DNA of 64,000 nt from Natrinema caseinilyticum (lineage in GTDB: Archaea; Halobacteriota; Halobacteria; Halobacteriales; Natrialbaceae), in contig NZ_CP100445.1 of assembly GCF_024227435.1 (NCBI RefSeq), positions 1,795,369 to 1,859,368 of the forward strand, given 5' to 3'. The notes below the pieces were generated by a model that was not told the DNA's origin, searched no databases, and saw only the letters and a program-made list of their open reading frames with translations. Position numbers and translations under genes: made by a program. This document shows positions 1-8,064 of the stretch, piece after piece (the first letter of the stretch is position 1; every line of letters starts with the position of its first letter).

Positions 1-262
1 TCTGTTCGGCCCGCACCAGCGGATCCTCCTCCTCGTGGAACGCGGTCCAGAATTCGTCGGGGGCGACGCCCCAGTCTTCGAGCTGGCGGTCCCGGGACCC
101 GGTCAGGCCGTTCCAGATGATGTCGGCTTCTCGGTCGGTGAACTCGCGACCGAGCCGGTCGCCGACCCGGTCGAACACCTCCCGCGTATAGGACCACTCG
201 ACGTCGACGATGGTCCCGTCGAGATCGAGCAGCCAGAAGTCGTAGTCGGGTTCCGAGGCCAT
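1..262 (-). CDS. HAD-superfamily hydrolase, N-terminal part (cut by window edge)
   Basis: The reading frame begins at an ATG complementary to 260-262 and runs off the left edge of the window, so about 87 N-terminal residues are visible. The class-defining motif LLDLDGT lies at residues 11-17, with D13 as the expected nucleophile and D15 as the general acid/base of HAD phosphatases. It is followed by a helical cap-like stretch. This makes it a probable phosphoglycolate-phosphatase-like or haloacid-dehalogenase-like hydrolase; the substrate cannot be told. It lies on the same strand as, and 143 bases downstream of, the substrate-binding-protein triplet and could be the last gene of that transcript. 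The second half of the catalytic domain is outside the window. Confidence 0.85.
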   Translation of the reverse strand, partial: MASEPDYDFWLLDLDGTIVDVEWSYTREVFDRVGDRLGREFTDREADIIWNGLTGSRDRQLEDWGVAPDEFWTAFHEEEDPLVRAEQ

Positions 263-405
263 CTGGAGGCACAGATAAGGGAGCCTCGAGTAAATGGTTA
301 TCGACTGTTCGGTTTTCGGGATCGAACGTCCGTCGCCGCTCGGCCGCTCACCGTTCATCGGCCGCCCGACCATCCGTCACCGCCCGCTCGATTACCGGTC
401 GTCGC

Positions 406-1383
406 TCACTCGACCGCCGGTCGAACCCGATCGGCGTACTCGGAGACGATCGGCTCGTCGACGGGGCGGAACTCGCCGGTCCAGACCGCGTCCGGATCGA
501 TCGAGCCCTCGAGCAGTGCGGTCTCGGAGAGCGTCTCGCCGAGGCGTCGCCACCGGGCCGGATCCTGTGCCCCCCAGCCGTGATCCCGCACGTACGGCGT
601 GAACTGGAGCCGGTTCGCCGCAGTTTCGAACTTCAGGCGCTCGATCTCCCGATTGCGCTCGAGTGTCGCGTTTCGGCCGACGAGGACGTCGATCGCACGC
701 GCCGGATCGCGGGTCGCGGCGGCCCACCCGCGCGCGCTCGCTCGGATGAACGATCGAATCGAGTCCGGCCGTTCGCGCGCGAGCTCGGGGCCGGTGACGA
801 GCGTCATGCCGTAGACGTCCAGATAGTCCCCGATCGGAAGCTCGTCGGGCGTCCGGTCGTGCTCGCGGCCGATCTCGATCCCATTTGTGACCACGCCGAC
901 CGCGGCGTCGACCGCGCCGTCGACGACCTTGTGCTGGACGCGGTGGTGGGTGTGCGGATCGACGTCGAGCAGTTCGACGTCGTCTCGGATGCCCGTGTTC
1001 TCGAGCAACTGGGCGGTGAGAATCCGTGTCTTCGTCGCGGAGGGCGCGACGGTCCGGCCCGCGAGCTGTGCGGGCTCTGTGAGTGGCTCACCGAAGACGT
1101 CCCGCAGGGTGTAGACGGCCGCCGGCGTCTTCTGCGTCACCGCGGCGACCGCCAGCGGCTCGAACCCCTTGCTCTGCGTCGTCAACACGGCGCTGGCACC
1201 CGCGAGCGCGACGTCCGCACGTCCGCGCGCAGCGCGTTCGGCCGCGTACGGCGAGCCGTGGCCCTCGACGAACTCGATCTCGAGGCCAGCCTCTCGATAG
1301 AACCCCTCCTCGCGGGCGAGGAAGTACGGCGACTGGAATCCGTTCGGCTCCCAGTTGAGCTGGAACGAGAGCGTCTCTGTCAT
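406..1383 (-). CDS. NMT1/THI5-like substrate-binding-fold protein (third of three in tandem)
   Basis: A 325-residue protein of the SsuA/NMT1/THI5 periplasmic-binding fold. The opening is typical: strand, QLNWEPNGFQSPYF, then AREEGFYREAGLEIEF, followed by a segment rich in ALAGASAVL as in THI5-like proteins that sense or build pyrimidine-type ligands. The ATG at 1381-1383 overlaps the stop of the upstream gene by four bases (ATGA), which implies translational coupling. The mature fold begins at residue 4, so there is no Tat motif, lipobox or signal peptide. No ABC permease or ATPase is nearby. Either the protein works inside the cell (THI5-like) or it is wrongly assumed to be a transporter part. 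The family is clear; the ligand is unknown. Confidence 0.85.
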   Translation of the reverse strand: MTETLSFQLNWEPNGFQSPYFLAREEGFYREAGLEIEFVEGHGSPYAAERAARGRADVALAGASAVLTTQSKGFEPLAVAAVTQKTPAAVYTLRDVFGEPLTEPAQLAGRTVAPSATKTRILTAQLLENTGIRDDVELLDVDPHTHHRVQHKVVDGAVDAAVGVVTNGIEIGREHDRTPDELPIGDYLDVYGMTLVTGPELARERPDSIRSFIRASARGWAAATRDPARAIDVLVGRNATLERNREIERLKFETAANRLQFTPYVRDHGWGAQDPARWRRLGETLSETALLEGSIDPDAVWTGEFRPVDEPIVSEYADRVRPAVE

Positions 1384-2390
1384 GGCCGCCCCTCCATTTC
1401 CACGTCCGTCCGGAACACCCCGTCCGGTAGCTCGTCGACGCCGAGCGCGTCCGCGCCCGCGACCGCTTTCAGCCGGTCGAACAGTCGTTCCATCCCATCG
1501 ACGGTGGACTCGTCCCAGTCGGCGACGACCATCTCGCGCCAGCGATCGCGCACGGCGCGGATGACCGCGGGGTCGTCTTCGTACATGAGCTGTGCGCCCA
1601 GTTCCTCCCAGAGGCTGTCGTCGCGTTTGAGCCGCTCGACGGCGTCTCGAAAGGCCCCTTCGAAGCCGCGGACCGCGTCGGGGTGGTCGGCCAGATACGG
1701 TTCGCTCGTCAGAAACGTCGAGATCGGAATCGGGCGCTCGCCGTCGGTGTCTGCGAGCCGGTCGACCAGCCGCGACATCGACAGTACCTCCCGGTAGGGG
1801 CCGGATTCGACGATCTCCGGGACGATCTGCCAGAACTGAAGAATGGCGTCGACCTCGCCGTTTCGGAGTTGCCGAGTGAGTTCGACCTTCGATCCGGCCT
1901 CGAGGGGCGTCGCCGTCTCGTCCGGGTCGAAGCCGTGGAACTCCCGGCACGCCGCCCTGACGAGAATCCAGTTCTTGTCGCGTCGCCTGACGACGCCGAT
2001 CCGGTGTCCGGAGAGATCGTCGAGTCCGTCGATCGGCGAATCGATCGGCGTAACGAGGCCGCCGACCGTCTGTCCGTACGGGTGAAACGCGACGATCGGA
2101 GCGCCGTCGGCCCGCTCGCGCGCAGTCGAGAGGTAGTCGATGTCGATCAGGTCGGCGTCGCCGTCCTGGAGCTTCGCTTCCACGGTCTCGAGACCCTCGT
2201 CGAGTTCGTCGGAGACGAGTTGCAAGTCGAGGTGAAAGCCGCGGTCGTGATCGTAGGCGAAGCGCTTGATCGTGTACAGCATGTACCGCGGACTGCCGTT
2301 GTGTTCGAATCGGGCCCGCATCACCGGTCGATCGCCGGGGTCGCCCTGAAATTCGTCGATCGCGGCCTGTTGTGAGTCGATGTCGGTCAT
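1380..2390 (-). CDS. NMT1/THI5-like substrate-binding-fold protein (second of three in tandem)
   Basis: A 336-residue member of the same fold as its two neighbours. Its sequence contains HPYGQTVGGLVTPIDSP followed by the GHRIGVVRRRDKNW strand, which resembles the second lobe entry of NMT1-like proteins. It overlaps the next gene by ATGA and follows the first gene of the triplet by 46 bases. An upstream GTG at 2424-2426 in the same frame would give 348 residues and leave only a 10-base gap; the ATG at 2388-2390 is preferred because it gives the length of its neighbours. It has no signal peptide or lipoprotein Cys. The three genes are divergent enough to suggest different ligands or a hetero-oligomer; that is inference. 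Confidence 0.8.
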   Translation of the reverse strand: MTDIDSQQAAIDEFQGDPGDRPVMRARFEHNGSPRYMLYTIKRFAYDHDRGFHLDLQLVSDELDEGLETVEAKLQDGDADLIDIDYLSTARERADGAPIVAFHPYGQTVGGLVTPIDSPIDGLDDLSGHRIGVVRRRDKNWILVRAACREFHGFDPDETATPLEAGSKVELTRQLRNGEVDAILQFWQIVPEIVESGPYREVLSMSRLVDRLADTDGERPIPISTFLTSEPYLADHPDAVRGFEGAFRDAVERLKRDDSLWEELGAQLMYEDDPAVIRAVRDRWREMVVADWDESTVDGMERLFDRLKAVAGADALGVDELPDGVFRTDVEMEGRP

Positions 2391-2436
2391 TGGTCGGATG
2401 TCGGGTAGATCGGGTATTGCTGGCACTCCGTGGCGG

Positions 2437-3330
2437 TTACAGCGGCGCGACGATGTCGTCGATCGTCGCGTCCTCGTCGATCAGTCCGCGGGCTTGCATC
2501 CAGTCGAGGTGGTCGTCGAGTTCCCCGCGGTCGACCGGTTCTGGCACCTCGTACCGGGGTACCGTGATCTCCTCGCGGACGGCGGCGACGTCGACGTCGT
2601 CGAACACGTCGGGAGCCACCGCTTTCTCGGCCTCGAGCATCTCCAGATAGGTGCCGCGGAACGCGTCCGGTTCGGCGTTGATGTCCGCGACTGCGCGCTC
2701 GTAGGCGCGCAGGAAGGCCTCGAGCAGGTTCCGGTCGACGTCGTCGCTTCCGACGATTCCCATGTGGTTGTCGTACTCGAGAAGCCGCCGGAAACCGAGG
2801 TAGTCGGCCAGCGTACTGTGGGGATCGATGAGTGTGACGGCGTCGACGCGCCCCTCGTGGAGGGCTCGCAGTCGGTCGGTCGGCATCCCGCAGCCGACGA
2901 GATCGATCTCGTCGGAGCCGACGTGTTCCTCGAGGGCCCTCCGCGCCGTGTACTCCTGGCCGGTTCGCAGATTGACGCCGACCGGGACGTTCCCGAGATC
3001 CGACGGCGACTCGACTGACGAGTCGGGCCGGGTGAACACCGTGTACGGAAGGTTGGCGAACGTTCCGTTCGCGACGATTCGTCCGTCGTTCATGTCCCAC
3101 GTTCGGCGGATGCTCTCCCACTTGCAGATGGGGTAGAGATCCACGTCGTAGTCGTCGGTCAGCGTCTCCTCGGCTGGAATATATTTGACCTCCACGTCGC
3201 GGCGATCGCGCTCGACCAGGTCGACTTCGATCCCCTCCTCGCGGAAGTATCCCCGTTCGACCGCCACCTTCTGTGGCAGCATAAACGAAAACGGGAGGTG
3301 GAACAACCGAACCGATTGACGTGCTAGCAT
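2437..3330 (-). CDS. NMT1/THI5-like substrate-binding-fold protein (first of three in tandem)
   Basis: A 297-residue protein whose first 30 residues already form the binding-protein core (VRLFHLPFSFMLPQKVAVE, then RGYFREEGIEVDLVERD). It carries the lobe-crossing region YTVFTRPDSSVESPSDLGN typical of SBP2/NMT1 folds. It is the first gene of the likely three-gene operon. The ATG at 3328-3330 is about 30 bases downstream of a TTTTAA box on this strand, so the message may be leaderless. As in the other two genes there is no export signal. The start is divergent from a cupin gene, and a 10-bp palindrome sits in the shared promoter. Ligand unknown. Confidence 0.82.
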   Translation of the reverse strand: MLARQSVRLFHLPFSFMLPQKVAVERGYFREEGIEVDLVERDRRDVEVKYIPAEETLTDDYDVDLYPICKWESIRRTWDMNDGRIVANGTFANLPYTVFTRPDSSVESPSDLGNVPVGVNLRTGQEYTARRALEEHVGSDEIDLVGCGMPTDRLRALHEGRVDAVTLIDPHSTLADYLGFRRLLEYDNHMGIVGSDDVDRNLLEAFLRAYERAVADINAEPDAFRGTYLEMLEAEKAVAPDVFDDVDVAAVREEITVPRYEVPEPVDRGELDDHLDWMQARGLIDEDATIDDIVAPL

Positions 3331-3357
3331 GGAACTCCCGACACCCCTGAGGTGCTT

Positions 3358-3367
3358 AAAACGTTTT
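3358..3367. promoter_or_regulatory. 10-bp palindrome in divergent promoter region
   Basis: AAAACGTTTT is a perfect palindrome between the divergent starts of the binding-protein operon (3330, minus) and the cupin gene (3402, plus). It overlaps the probable TATA element of the minus-strand operon, and a TTTATC box for the plus gene follows at about 3376-3382. A regulator bound here could control both directions. A 10-bp AT-rich palindrome can arise by chance. Confidence 0.3.
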
Positions 3368-3401
3368 CACAATACGTTTATCAGTGGCGGCGTGGGCAGT
3401 G

Positions 3402-3776
3402 ATGGGTGTTCCCATGGAACACCTATCTACGACCCGAGCGGAGTCCGACGAGGTCGCCGACGGCGTGTACCTCGCGGACCTCCCGACGGGGGATCGAGCG
3501 GGGATGATGTACTGGCGCATCGAACCGGGGGCGACGTTACCGGTCCATACGCACGCGAACGAACAGATCGGGTACGTCCTCGAGGGAGAACTCACCGCGA
3601 TCGTCGAGGGCGAAGAGCACGCGCTCTCGGCCGGCGATGCGTACCTGTTTCGGAGCAACGAGCGCCACGGCGCGGAAAACCGAAGTAGCGATGTCGCGAT
3701 CGGTCTCGGCATCCTCGCGCCGCCGCGCGAGGATCCGGAGTGGAAACGGCCACCGTCGGAGATCGAACGGTCCTGA
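3402..3776 (+). CDS. Small single-domain cupin protein
   Basis: About 124 residues forming one cupin barrel. Motif 1 is visible as PVHTHANEQIGYVLEG, with the two His and the Glu that would bind a metal. Motif 2 is GDAYLFRSNERHGAEN, with the third His. The start at ATG 3402 lies about 23 bases after a TTTATC box, which fits a leaderless message; the ATG at 3414 is an equally good protein start. It is transcribed away from the binding-protein triplet from the same intergenic region. Small cupins of this kind may be dioxygenases, isomerases or sugar-binding sensors, and nothing here fixes the substrate. Confidence 0.85.
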   Translation: MGVPMEHLSTTRAESDEVADGVYLADLPTGDRAGMMYWRIEPGATLPVHTHANEQIGYVLEGELTAIVEGEEHALSAGDAYLFRSNERHGAENRSSDVAIGLGILAPPREDPEWKRPPSEIERS

Positions 3777-3970
3777 CCGGCCGATCGGCACCGTCGTCTC
3801 GGTCCCACGGGATTCGCGACCGGGGCGTGCGGCGTCCGTACTCGAGTTCAGTACGGCCGTTCGTCGCGACGGGGGTACGCGACGCCGTCCGAGGCGAGAA
3901 CCGCGTTCGACGCTATATGACACTGCATCGACCAGACAGGCTCTTGGCCCCCTCCGTTGTAGCAGCGGGC

Positions 3971-4399
3971 ATGGACGCCGTCGATCACATCAACGTCGAC
4001 GTCGATGCGCTCGAGCCGAGTTACGAGTTCTACCGCGAAACCCTCGACCTCGAACTGGTCAGGCCCCCCGAAGCGTTCCAGGGCGATCACGCGATGTTTC
4101 GAGTCGGCGAAACGATCGTCACGCTGGCCGAAACCGGTCGGGCCGAGAACTGGGACGACCGCGGTCTCGATCATCCGCTCGACAAAGCCCACCTCGCGTT
4201 CTCGACCGACCGCGAGACGTACGACTCGCTGCGAGACGCCCTCGACGGGCAGTTCCCGAAACAGGGGCCGTACGACTGGGGCGAGTTCGAGGGGTTCTAC
4301 TTCCTCGATCCCGACGGCAACCTCCTCGAGGTCGTCACCTACGACCCGCCGGACGGCGAGCGAACGCAACCGTTGCTAACACACGACGACGTCGAGTGA
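3971..4399 (+). CDS. VOC-superfamily (glyoxalase/bleomycin-resistance type) protein
   Basis: A 142-residue protein with the paired beta-alpha-beta-beta-beta modules of the vicinal-oxygen-chelate fold. The N-terminal module opens DAVDHINVDVDALEPSYEFY with a metal-ligand His. The second module has DKAHLAFST, and the final strand DPDGNLLEVV supplies the usual Glu ligand. The ATG at 3971 follows a TATATGA stretch near 3913. It may be a glyoxalase I-like lyase, a dioxygenase or a fosfomycin/bleomycin-type protein; the family is certain, the reaction is not. It is followed by a convergent regulator gene. Confidence 0.88.
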   Translation: MDAVDHINVDVDALEPSYEFYRETLDLELVRPPEAFQGDHAMFRVGETIVTLAETGRAENWDDRGLDHPLDKAHLAFSTDRETYDSLRDALDGQFPKQGPYDWGEFEGFYFLDPDGNLLEVVTYDPPDGERTQPLLTHDDVE

Positions 4400-4506
4400 A
4401 ACGGGACTCGGGAACGACGGACGCACCGATCACACGCGTTCGGGCAGCGGTCCGGAGCGGATCGACGTCTCCGGGTCGCCCGCGTGCTGGCTCGTCACTG
4501 CGCACG

Positions 4507-5070
4507 TCACCGCCGGTCCACAATCGGCAGTTGATCTCGCTGGGATGCGGACACGGGACCGTCGAGCGCCCGCGTCTCGACTGCGGTAAGCCATCCGTCG
4601 ACGGTATACGTCCGATCGTCGTCCGTCGCGGAGCGATCCGTACACGGCACGACTCCGCGGAGGGCCTCAGTTTCGGCGTCGGCCTCGTAGAGGGCCAGGG
4701 CCACGAGTGGAACCCGTACCCGCTCGCGCGAGTCGGAAGTGAGGCCGAGCGGTGACGGTGGAACTTCTCGACGACGGAACCCCGGCTCGAGTGAATAGCC
4801 GTTTCGTTCGGCCCACTGTTCGAACTCTGCGACGAGATCGTTGCAGGTCGACCCCGCTTCCTCCGTCATCGATCGCTGCGGCGGCCACCGGGAGACTCGG
4901 ACGTCGTCGATCAACCCGTGGTCGCGGAGGGTCCGAAGCCGATCGACGAGTGCCTGAATCTGTTCGGAAACGGACGGCGGGACGTTCGACCGGACGAAGC
5001 AGTCGATCCGGATACTCCCCTGCTCCGCCGGGTCGACGACGGAGTGAATCGCAGGTTCACGTGCAGACAT
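4507..5070 (-). CDS. Haloarchaeal HTH-associated regulator-like protein
   Basis: A 187-residue acidic protein. The first half has a beta strand RIDCFVRSNVPPS, a helix VSEQIQALVDRLRTLRDHGLIDDVRVSRW, and a central FEQWAERNGYSLEPGFRRREV segment; the C-terminal half ends in a strand-rich region. This layout matches a haloarchaeal family often labelled HTH domain-containing protein of unknown role. The ATG at 5068-5070 lies 14 bases inside the upstream small wHTH gene, so the two are co-translated. The partner being a DNA-binding protein suggests a joint regulatory role, which is inference. Codon use is like its neighbours. Confidence 0.7.
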   Translation of the reverse strand: MSAREPAIHSVVDPAEQGSIRIDCFVRSNVPPSVSEQIQALVDRLRTLRDHGLIDDVRVSRWPPQRSMTEEAGSTCNDLVAEFEQWAERNGYSLEPGFRRREVPPSPLGLTSDSRERVRVPLVALALYEADAETEALRGVVPCTDRSATDDDRTYTVDGWLTAVETRALDGPVSASQRDQLPIVDRR

Positions 5071-5275
5071 ACCCACCCTCCGTCCGTTCGACGAGTTCCT
5101 TCGTTGAGAGCGAGTCGAGAACCGCGAGTAGCGTGAGTTTGGGCAGTCCGAGCGTCCGTTGCAGATCGGTGGCCTTCGTCTCGTCGCTGATGAGAAGGGT
5201 GAGATAGACGAGTTTTGCCTCTGGTGATGCGATTTCGTCCGGAACCGCCGGCCGTTGTTCACTCGTGGACATCAT
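5057..5275 (-). CDS. Small winged-helix protein (MarR/TrmB-like)
   Basis: A 72-residue protein that is little more than one winged helix. ASPEAKLVYLTLLISDE is the first helix, ATDLQRTLGLPKLTLLAVLDSL is the helix-turn-helix, and VERTEGGYVCT is the wing. The tandem ATGs at 5273-5275 and 5270-5272 lie about 26 bases after a CTTTTATG box on the minus strand, which fits leaderless transcription from the first ATG. Its 3' end overlaps the next gene by 14 bases. It probably acts as a transcription regulator with the downstream protein; the target is unknown, and self-regulation from the AT-rich promoter is possible. Confidence 0.72.
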   Translation of the reverse strand: MMSTSEQRPAVPDEIASPEAKLVYLTLLISDETKATDLQRTLGLPKLTLLAVLDSLSTKELVERTEGGYVCT

Positions 5276-5966
5276 AGAAGGCGGCCACAAGCGAATACAT
5301 AAAAGTGGAGAGATATATGCTACCATATCACAATAATTTTTCCGACGGCGGGAGATATTTTAGCGCCCGCGACCGCAGAGTGATAGAGCCGCCGGGAGGT
5401 GCCTCGCGGAGTTGAGGGCCACGAGTACCCGTGGTTCGACGACCAACGATGTGGAGCGAACCCGAAGCAGTTCCGACCGGGGCGACCGCAATACGTCGAA
5501 CGGGAAGGACGAGCACCGTCGAGGGGCCAACGTGTTTTCGATGCGTGCCGACCGAACGTGACGAACGGCGAAAAACCGACTAACATTCGCGACGGTGCCC
5601 GATAGTTTTAGATAGTGTTGCGTGATACCGTGGCATAGGGCACGGATGGGGGTGGCCGGCGGCTCTCGCTTCCCCACTCATGATTCGAAAACCACACTCG
5701 GTTTCCACACTCCGACCGATCCTCAGTACTGATCCATCACTATCCCCTTACACATCGCCGTTCGCCGATACACGACGAGTCACCGCTGTATCGAGACGCG
5801 CCGAGACACGGCTCGTCCACCGCGAGAATCGCCTCGATTGCGGCGAGACGACCGGCGGACGATCCCGGCCAGGCGAACACCTCACGCCCGATTTCGGCTT
5901 CGCGAGGCGACACCGCGGGTGGCACCGCCGCCGATCCGATCGCGACCGCCACGAGGGTGAGCTGCC
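5276..5966. other. Non-coding stretch, no supported gene
   Basis: Nearly 700 bases between divergent genes. The left part is an AT-rich island carrying the promoter described at 5296. The rest contains only open frames with Arg/Ser-rich, non-acidic translations that do not look like haloarchaeal proteins. I see no tRNA-like fold or clear inverted repeat. It may hold a regulatory RNA or old gene debris, but nothing supports either. Confidence 0.5.
5296..5305 (-). promoter_or_regulatory. TATA element of the small wHTH/regulator operon
   Basis: On the minus strand the sequence CTTTTATGTA is centred about 26 bases before the ATG at 5275. That is the archaeal TATA-to-start distance expected for a leaderless mRNA. 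It lies in an AT-rich island (about 5285-5360) that contrasts with the GC-rich surroundings. Confidence 0.5.
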
Positions 5967-6200
5967 GTGACCGACGACGATGTCGTCTACGTTGCCGACG
6001 GCTGCGACCGGTACCACGAATCCAGAGAGTGCCAGGGGTTGTCCCACGCTCGAGCGGTGGAGGAACGGGCGCTGTCGAGTCTGTCCGACGGGTTTACGCT
6101 TTGTGAACTGTGCTCGGGAACGTATCAGGTAGGGCTGTCCGACGGCCCGTTCGTGACCGCTCGCCTGCTCGAGGAACTCGATCCGGACGATATCGGCTGA
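5967..6200 (+). CDS. Small putative zinc-binding protein (HxxxxC...CxxC)
   Basis: A 77-residue protein starting at GTG. A Shine-Dalgarno-like GGGTGA lies about six bases upstream, which supports this start. The segment YVADGCDRYHESRECQGL resembles the YHxxxC half, and CELCSG the CxxC half, of a small metal-binding motif found in Ada-like or nuclease-associated zinc modules. The metal site would be C13/H17/C22 with the distal CxxC pair. There is no signal peptide or membrane helix. Similar small CxxC proteins are common and often uncharacterised in haloarchaea. No partner gene is adjacent on the same strand. Confidence 0.72.
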   Translation: MTDDDVVYVADGCDRYHESRECQGLSHARAVEERALSSLSDGFTLCELCSGTYQVGLSDGPFVTARLLEELDPDDIG

Positions 6201-6330
6201 CGTCGGCGGGCGGATCACGCGGGGGGAACGACGTCCGGTCTCGAGTTGAAACGGGCACGAGCCCAAAACGGGCCGTGGCCGAATACGGTGGTAACGACGA
6301 CGGCGGAAGCTGACGACGGAAACGAGCAGC

Positions 6331-6412
6331 GGCGACGAGGCCGACGACCGCGGGAAACGGCGACGAGGCCGACGACCGCGGGAAACGGCGACCGCAGGAA
6401 ACGGCGACGAGA
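6331..6412. repeat. 28-bp direct repeat, two full copies plus partial copies
   Basis: The unit GGCGACGAGGCCGACGACCG continuing CGGGAAAC occurs exactly at 6331-6358 and 6359-6386. A shortened copy (GGCGACCGCAGGAAAC, 6387-6402) and the start of another follow. It lies in the gap between the zinc-motif protein and the LWR-salt gene. The unit length is not a multiple of three, so it is not a translated repeat. It is likely slippage DNA. Confidence 0.75.
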
Positions 6413-6490
6413 ACAGCGGTTACGAGACAGCGGCAGTGAAGGACGTACCCACGACCGTCGGCGAGACGACGGATCGACCTCGGTCCGGTC

Positions 6491-6889
6491 TCAGTCGTCT
6501 TCCGCGTCGGTCACACGAATACTCGAGCCGAGATACTTCGAGAGAACTTCCGAAACGGTATCTGCGTTGAACGGTTCGAGATCGGCCGCGATCTCGGCTT
6601 TCAGCGCGTCGAAGTACTCCGCGTCGGTCTGAAGCTCCCGAAAGTCGACGGCTTCGATCGATCGCTCCGGGACGCCCAGCCAGTCGGCGGCGAGTCGGCG
6701 GGCGTGTTCCTGATCGGAGACGTCGCCGCGCCACAACGTATTCCGGAAGAAAAGCCAGCCGTCGGTGCCAGGCTGCGGTGCATCGCGAAAGAGCGTGACC
6801 GTCGTCTGGGCACTGCTCGGTTCGAGGGAAACGAACTCCCGAGCGGGTTCGAGGCGGACTCGAACGCGGAACGTGTAGTGGGCGTCCAT
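6491..6889 (-). CDS. LWR-salt family protein
   Basis: A 132-residue protein with the family-naming segment FFRNTLWRGDVSD (about residues 47-59), found in a haloarchaea-restricted family of unknown function. It starts with a beta-strand region (HYTFRVRVRLEP) and ends in a helical acidic region, LEPFNADTVSEVLSKYLGSS. There is no membrane segment. It lies head-to-tail with the pterin dehydratase gene, 23 bases downstream, so the two are probably co-transcribed. Confidence 0.82.
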   Translation of the reverse strand: MDAHYTFRVRVRLEPAREFVSLEPSSAQTTVTLFRDAPQPGTDGWLFFRNTLWRGDVSDQEHARRLAADWLGVPERSIEAVDFRELQTDAEYFDALKAEIAADLEPFNADTVSEVLSKYLGSSIRVTDAEDD

Positions 6890-6912
6890 CGGAAACGGAC
6901 TCGTAACCGGTT

Positions 6913-7194
6913 TCAGGCGTCTCGTTCGGATTCGATCAGTTCCGCCATTTCGATATCGTCACCGGTGATGCCGCCCGCCTCGTGGGAGGTCAGGCGGACT
7001 TCGACCTCCGAGTACCGGATGACGATTTCGGGGTGGTGGAACTGCGCTTCGGCGATCTCGCCGACCATCTGGGCGAAGTTGACGCCCCGGAGGTAGTCGT
7101 CAAACTCGTAGACGCGGACGATTTCGTCGCCATCGCGGTCCCAGTTGCTGGGGCGTTGGTCTTCGATCTCCTCGTCGGTGAGCAGGTCAGCCAT
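6913..7194 (-). CDS. 4a-hydroxytetrahydrobiopterin dehydratase (pterin-4-alpha-carbinolamine dehydratase)
   Basis: A 93-residue protein with the PCD signature. MADLLTDEEIEDQ opens the fold, the core segment FAQMVGEIAEAQFHHPEIVI carries the two adjacent His of the active site, and VEVRLTSHEAGGIT carries the third His. It dehydrates 4a-hydroxy-pterin produced by aromatic amino-acid hydroxylases, or acts in molybdopterin-related salvage in organisms lacking those. The ATG at 7192-7194 gives the standard family length; an upstream in-frame start would add seven residues. An ATTATTT element lies upstream on this strand. Confidence 0.92.
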   Translation of the reverse strand: MADLLTDEEIEDQRPSNWDRDGDEIVRVYEFDDYLRGVNFAQMVGEIAEAQFHHPEIVIRYSEVEVRLTSHEAGGITGDDIEMAELIESERDA

Positions 7195-7279
7195 GTGGTG
7201 GCGAACGCAATCCACCCAAATAATGATTGTGCCGCATTCTCCCCATCGCGGCCGGTCGCCGTTTGCCGGTCGCCGACCG

Positions 7280-7939
7280 TCACCCGGGCCGAGATTGCTC
7301 CCCCGCGGGCTGCAGTTCGGCGTCGACCAGCGTCTCGTAAGCCCGACGAAAGCGCTCGGAGAGCGCCTGGTGGGAGATTCCCAGTTCCTCGGCCAGGTCC
7401 TCCATCGAAATGCCGCGGGGGATCTCGAAGTAGCCGTACTCGAGGGCGGCCTCGAGTGCTTCCTGCTGTTCGGGCGTCAATCTGGTCTGGTGGTCGCTCG
7501 TGTCGGTTACGTCGGTCACGCGCCGGAGATCGGCGTTGATACCGCGCTCGAGCAGGTGGTCGTAGGCGTCACAGAGCGTGTCGCGGTCACGGTAGCGAAC
7601 CGTCACCTGCCACCAGCCGTCGGTCGCTCGCGCCTCGAGCAGCGATCCACCGTTCGCGAGCAGGTCGTCCCAGAGACGGTTCGTCCCCGCACCGTCGGCG
7701 AAGGTCACGTCGTACAACAATCGCGAGTCCGTCTCGACGAGGAGTTCCGCGACCTCGACGGATGGGTCGGCCGCGAAGGCCGCGCCGGCAGTCTCGCGAT
7801 CGACGCCGGCCACCCACAGCGATGGCAGGGTCTTCGACACCGAGGACTCGAGTTCGAACGTGGCACCTGGTGCGCGCTCGAAGGCGGTCGCCAACGCCGT
7901 GTCCGCCGCCGGAAGCCGGAGGTCGGCTATCGTCGACAT
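7280..7939 (-). CDS. Bacterio-opsin-activator-type HTH regulator
   Basis: A 219-residue protein with the layout of haloarchaeal Bat-like regulators: an N-terminal beta-rich sensory half and a C-terminal HTH_10. The latter is seen as LTPEQQEALEAALEYGYFEI, then ISMEDLAEELGISHQALSERFRRAYETLV. The N-terminal half has the ELLVETDSRLLYDVTF and VTVRYRDRDTLCDAYD strands typical of the BAT/GAF-linked domain. No receiver or PAS domain is present, so it is a one-component regulator. The target is unknown; it could control the pterin dehydratase gene downstream or act elsewhere. Confidence 0.85.
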   Translation of the reverse strand: MSTIADLRLPAADTALATAFERAPGATFELESSVSKTLPSLWVAGVDRETAGAAFAADPSVEVAELLVETDSRLLYDVTFADGAGTNRLWDDLLANGGSLLEARATDGWWQVTVRYRDRDTLCDAYDHLLERGINADLRRVTDVTDTSDHQTRLTPEQQEALEAALEYGYFEIPRGISMEDLAEELGISHQALSERFRRAYETLVDAELQPAGEQSRPG

Positions 7940-8064
7940 CAGGCTTCGTACACCGCCGCGGCGTAAAAACCGCTGTTGCGCCGAAACGGACCGTCACGAT
8001 AGATGACATCGATCGGACGGTCGAGCCTCGAATCGGCGGCTGTGTCGCCGCCCGAACCGGTCGG

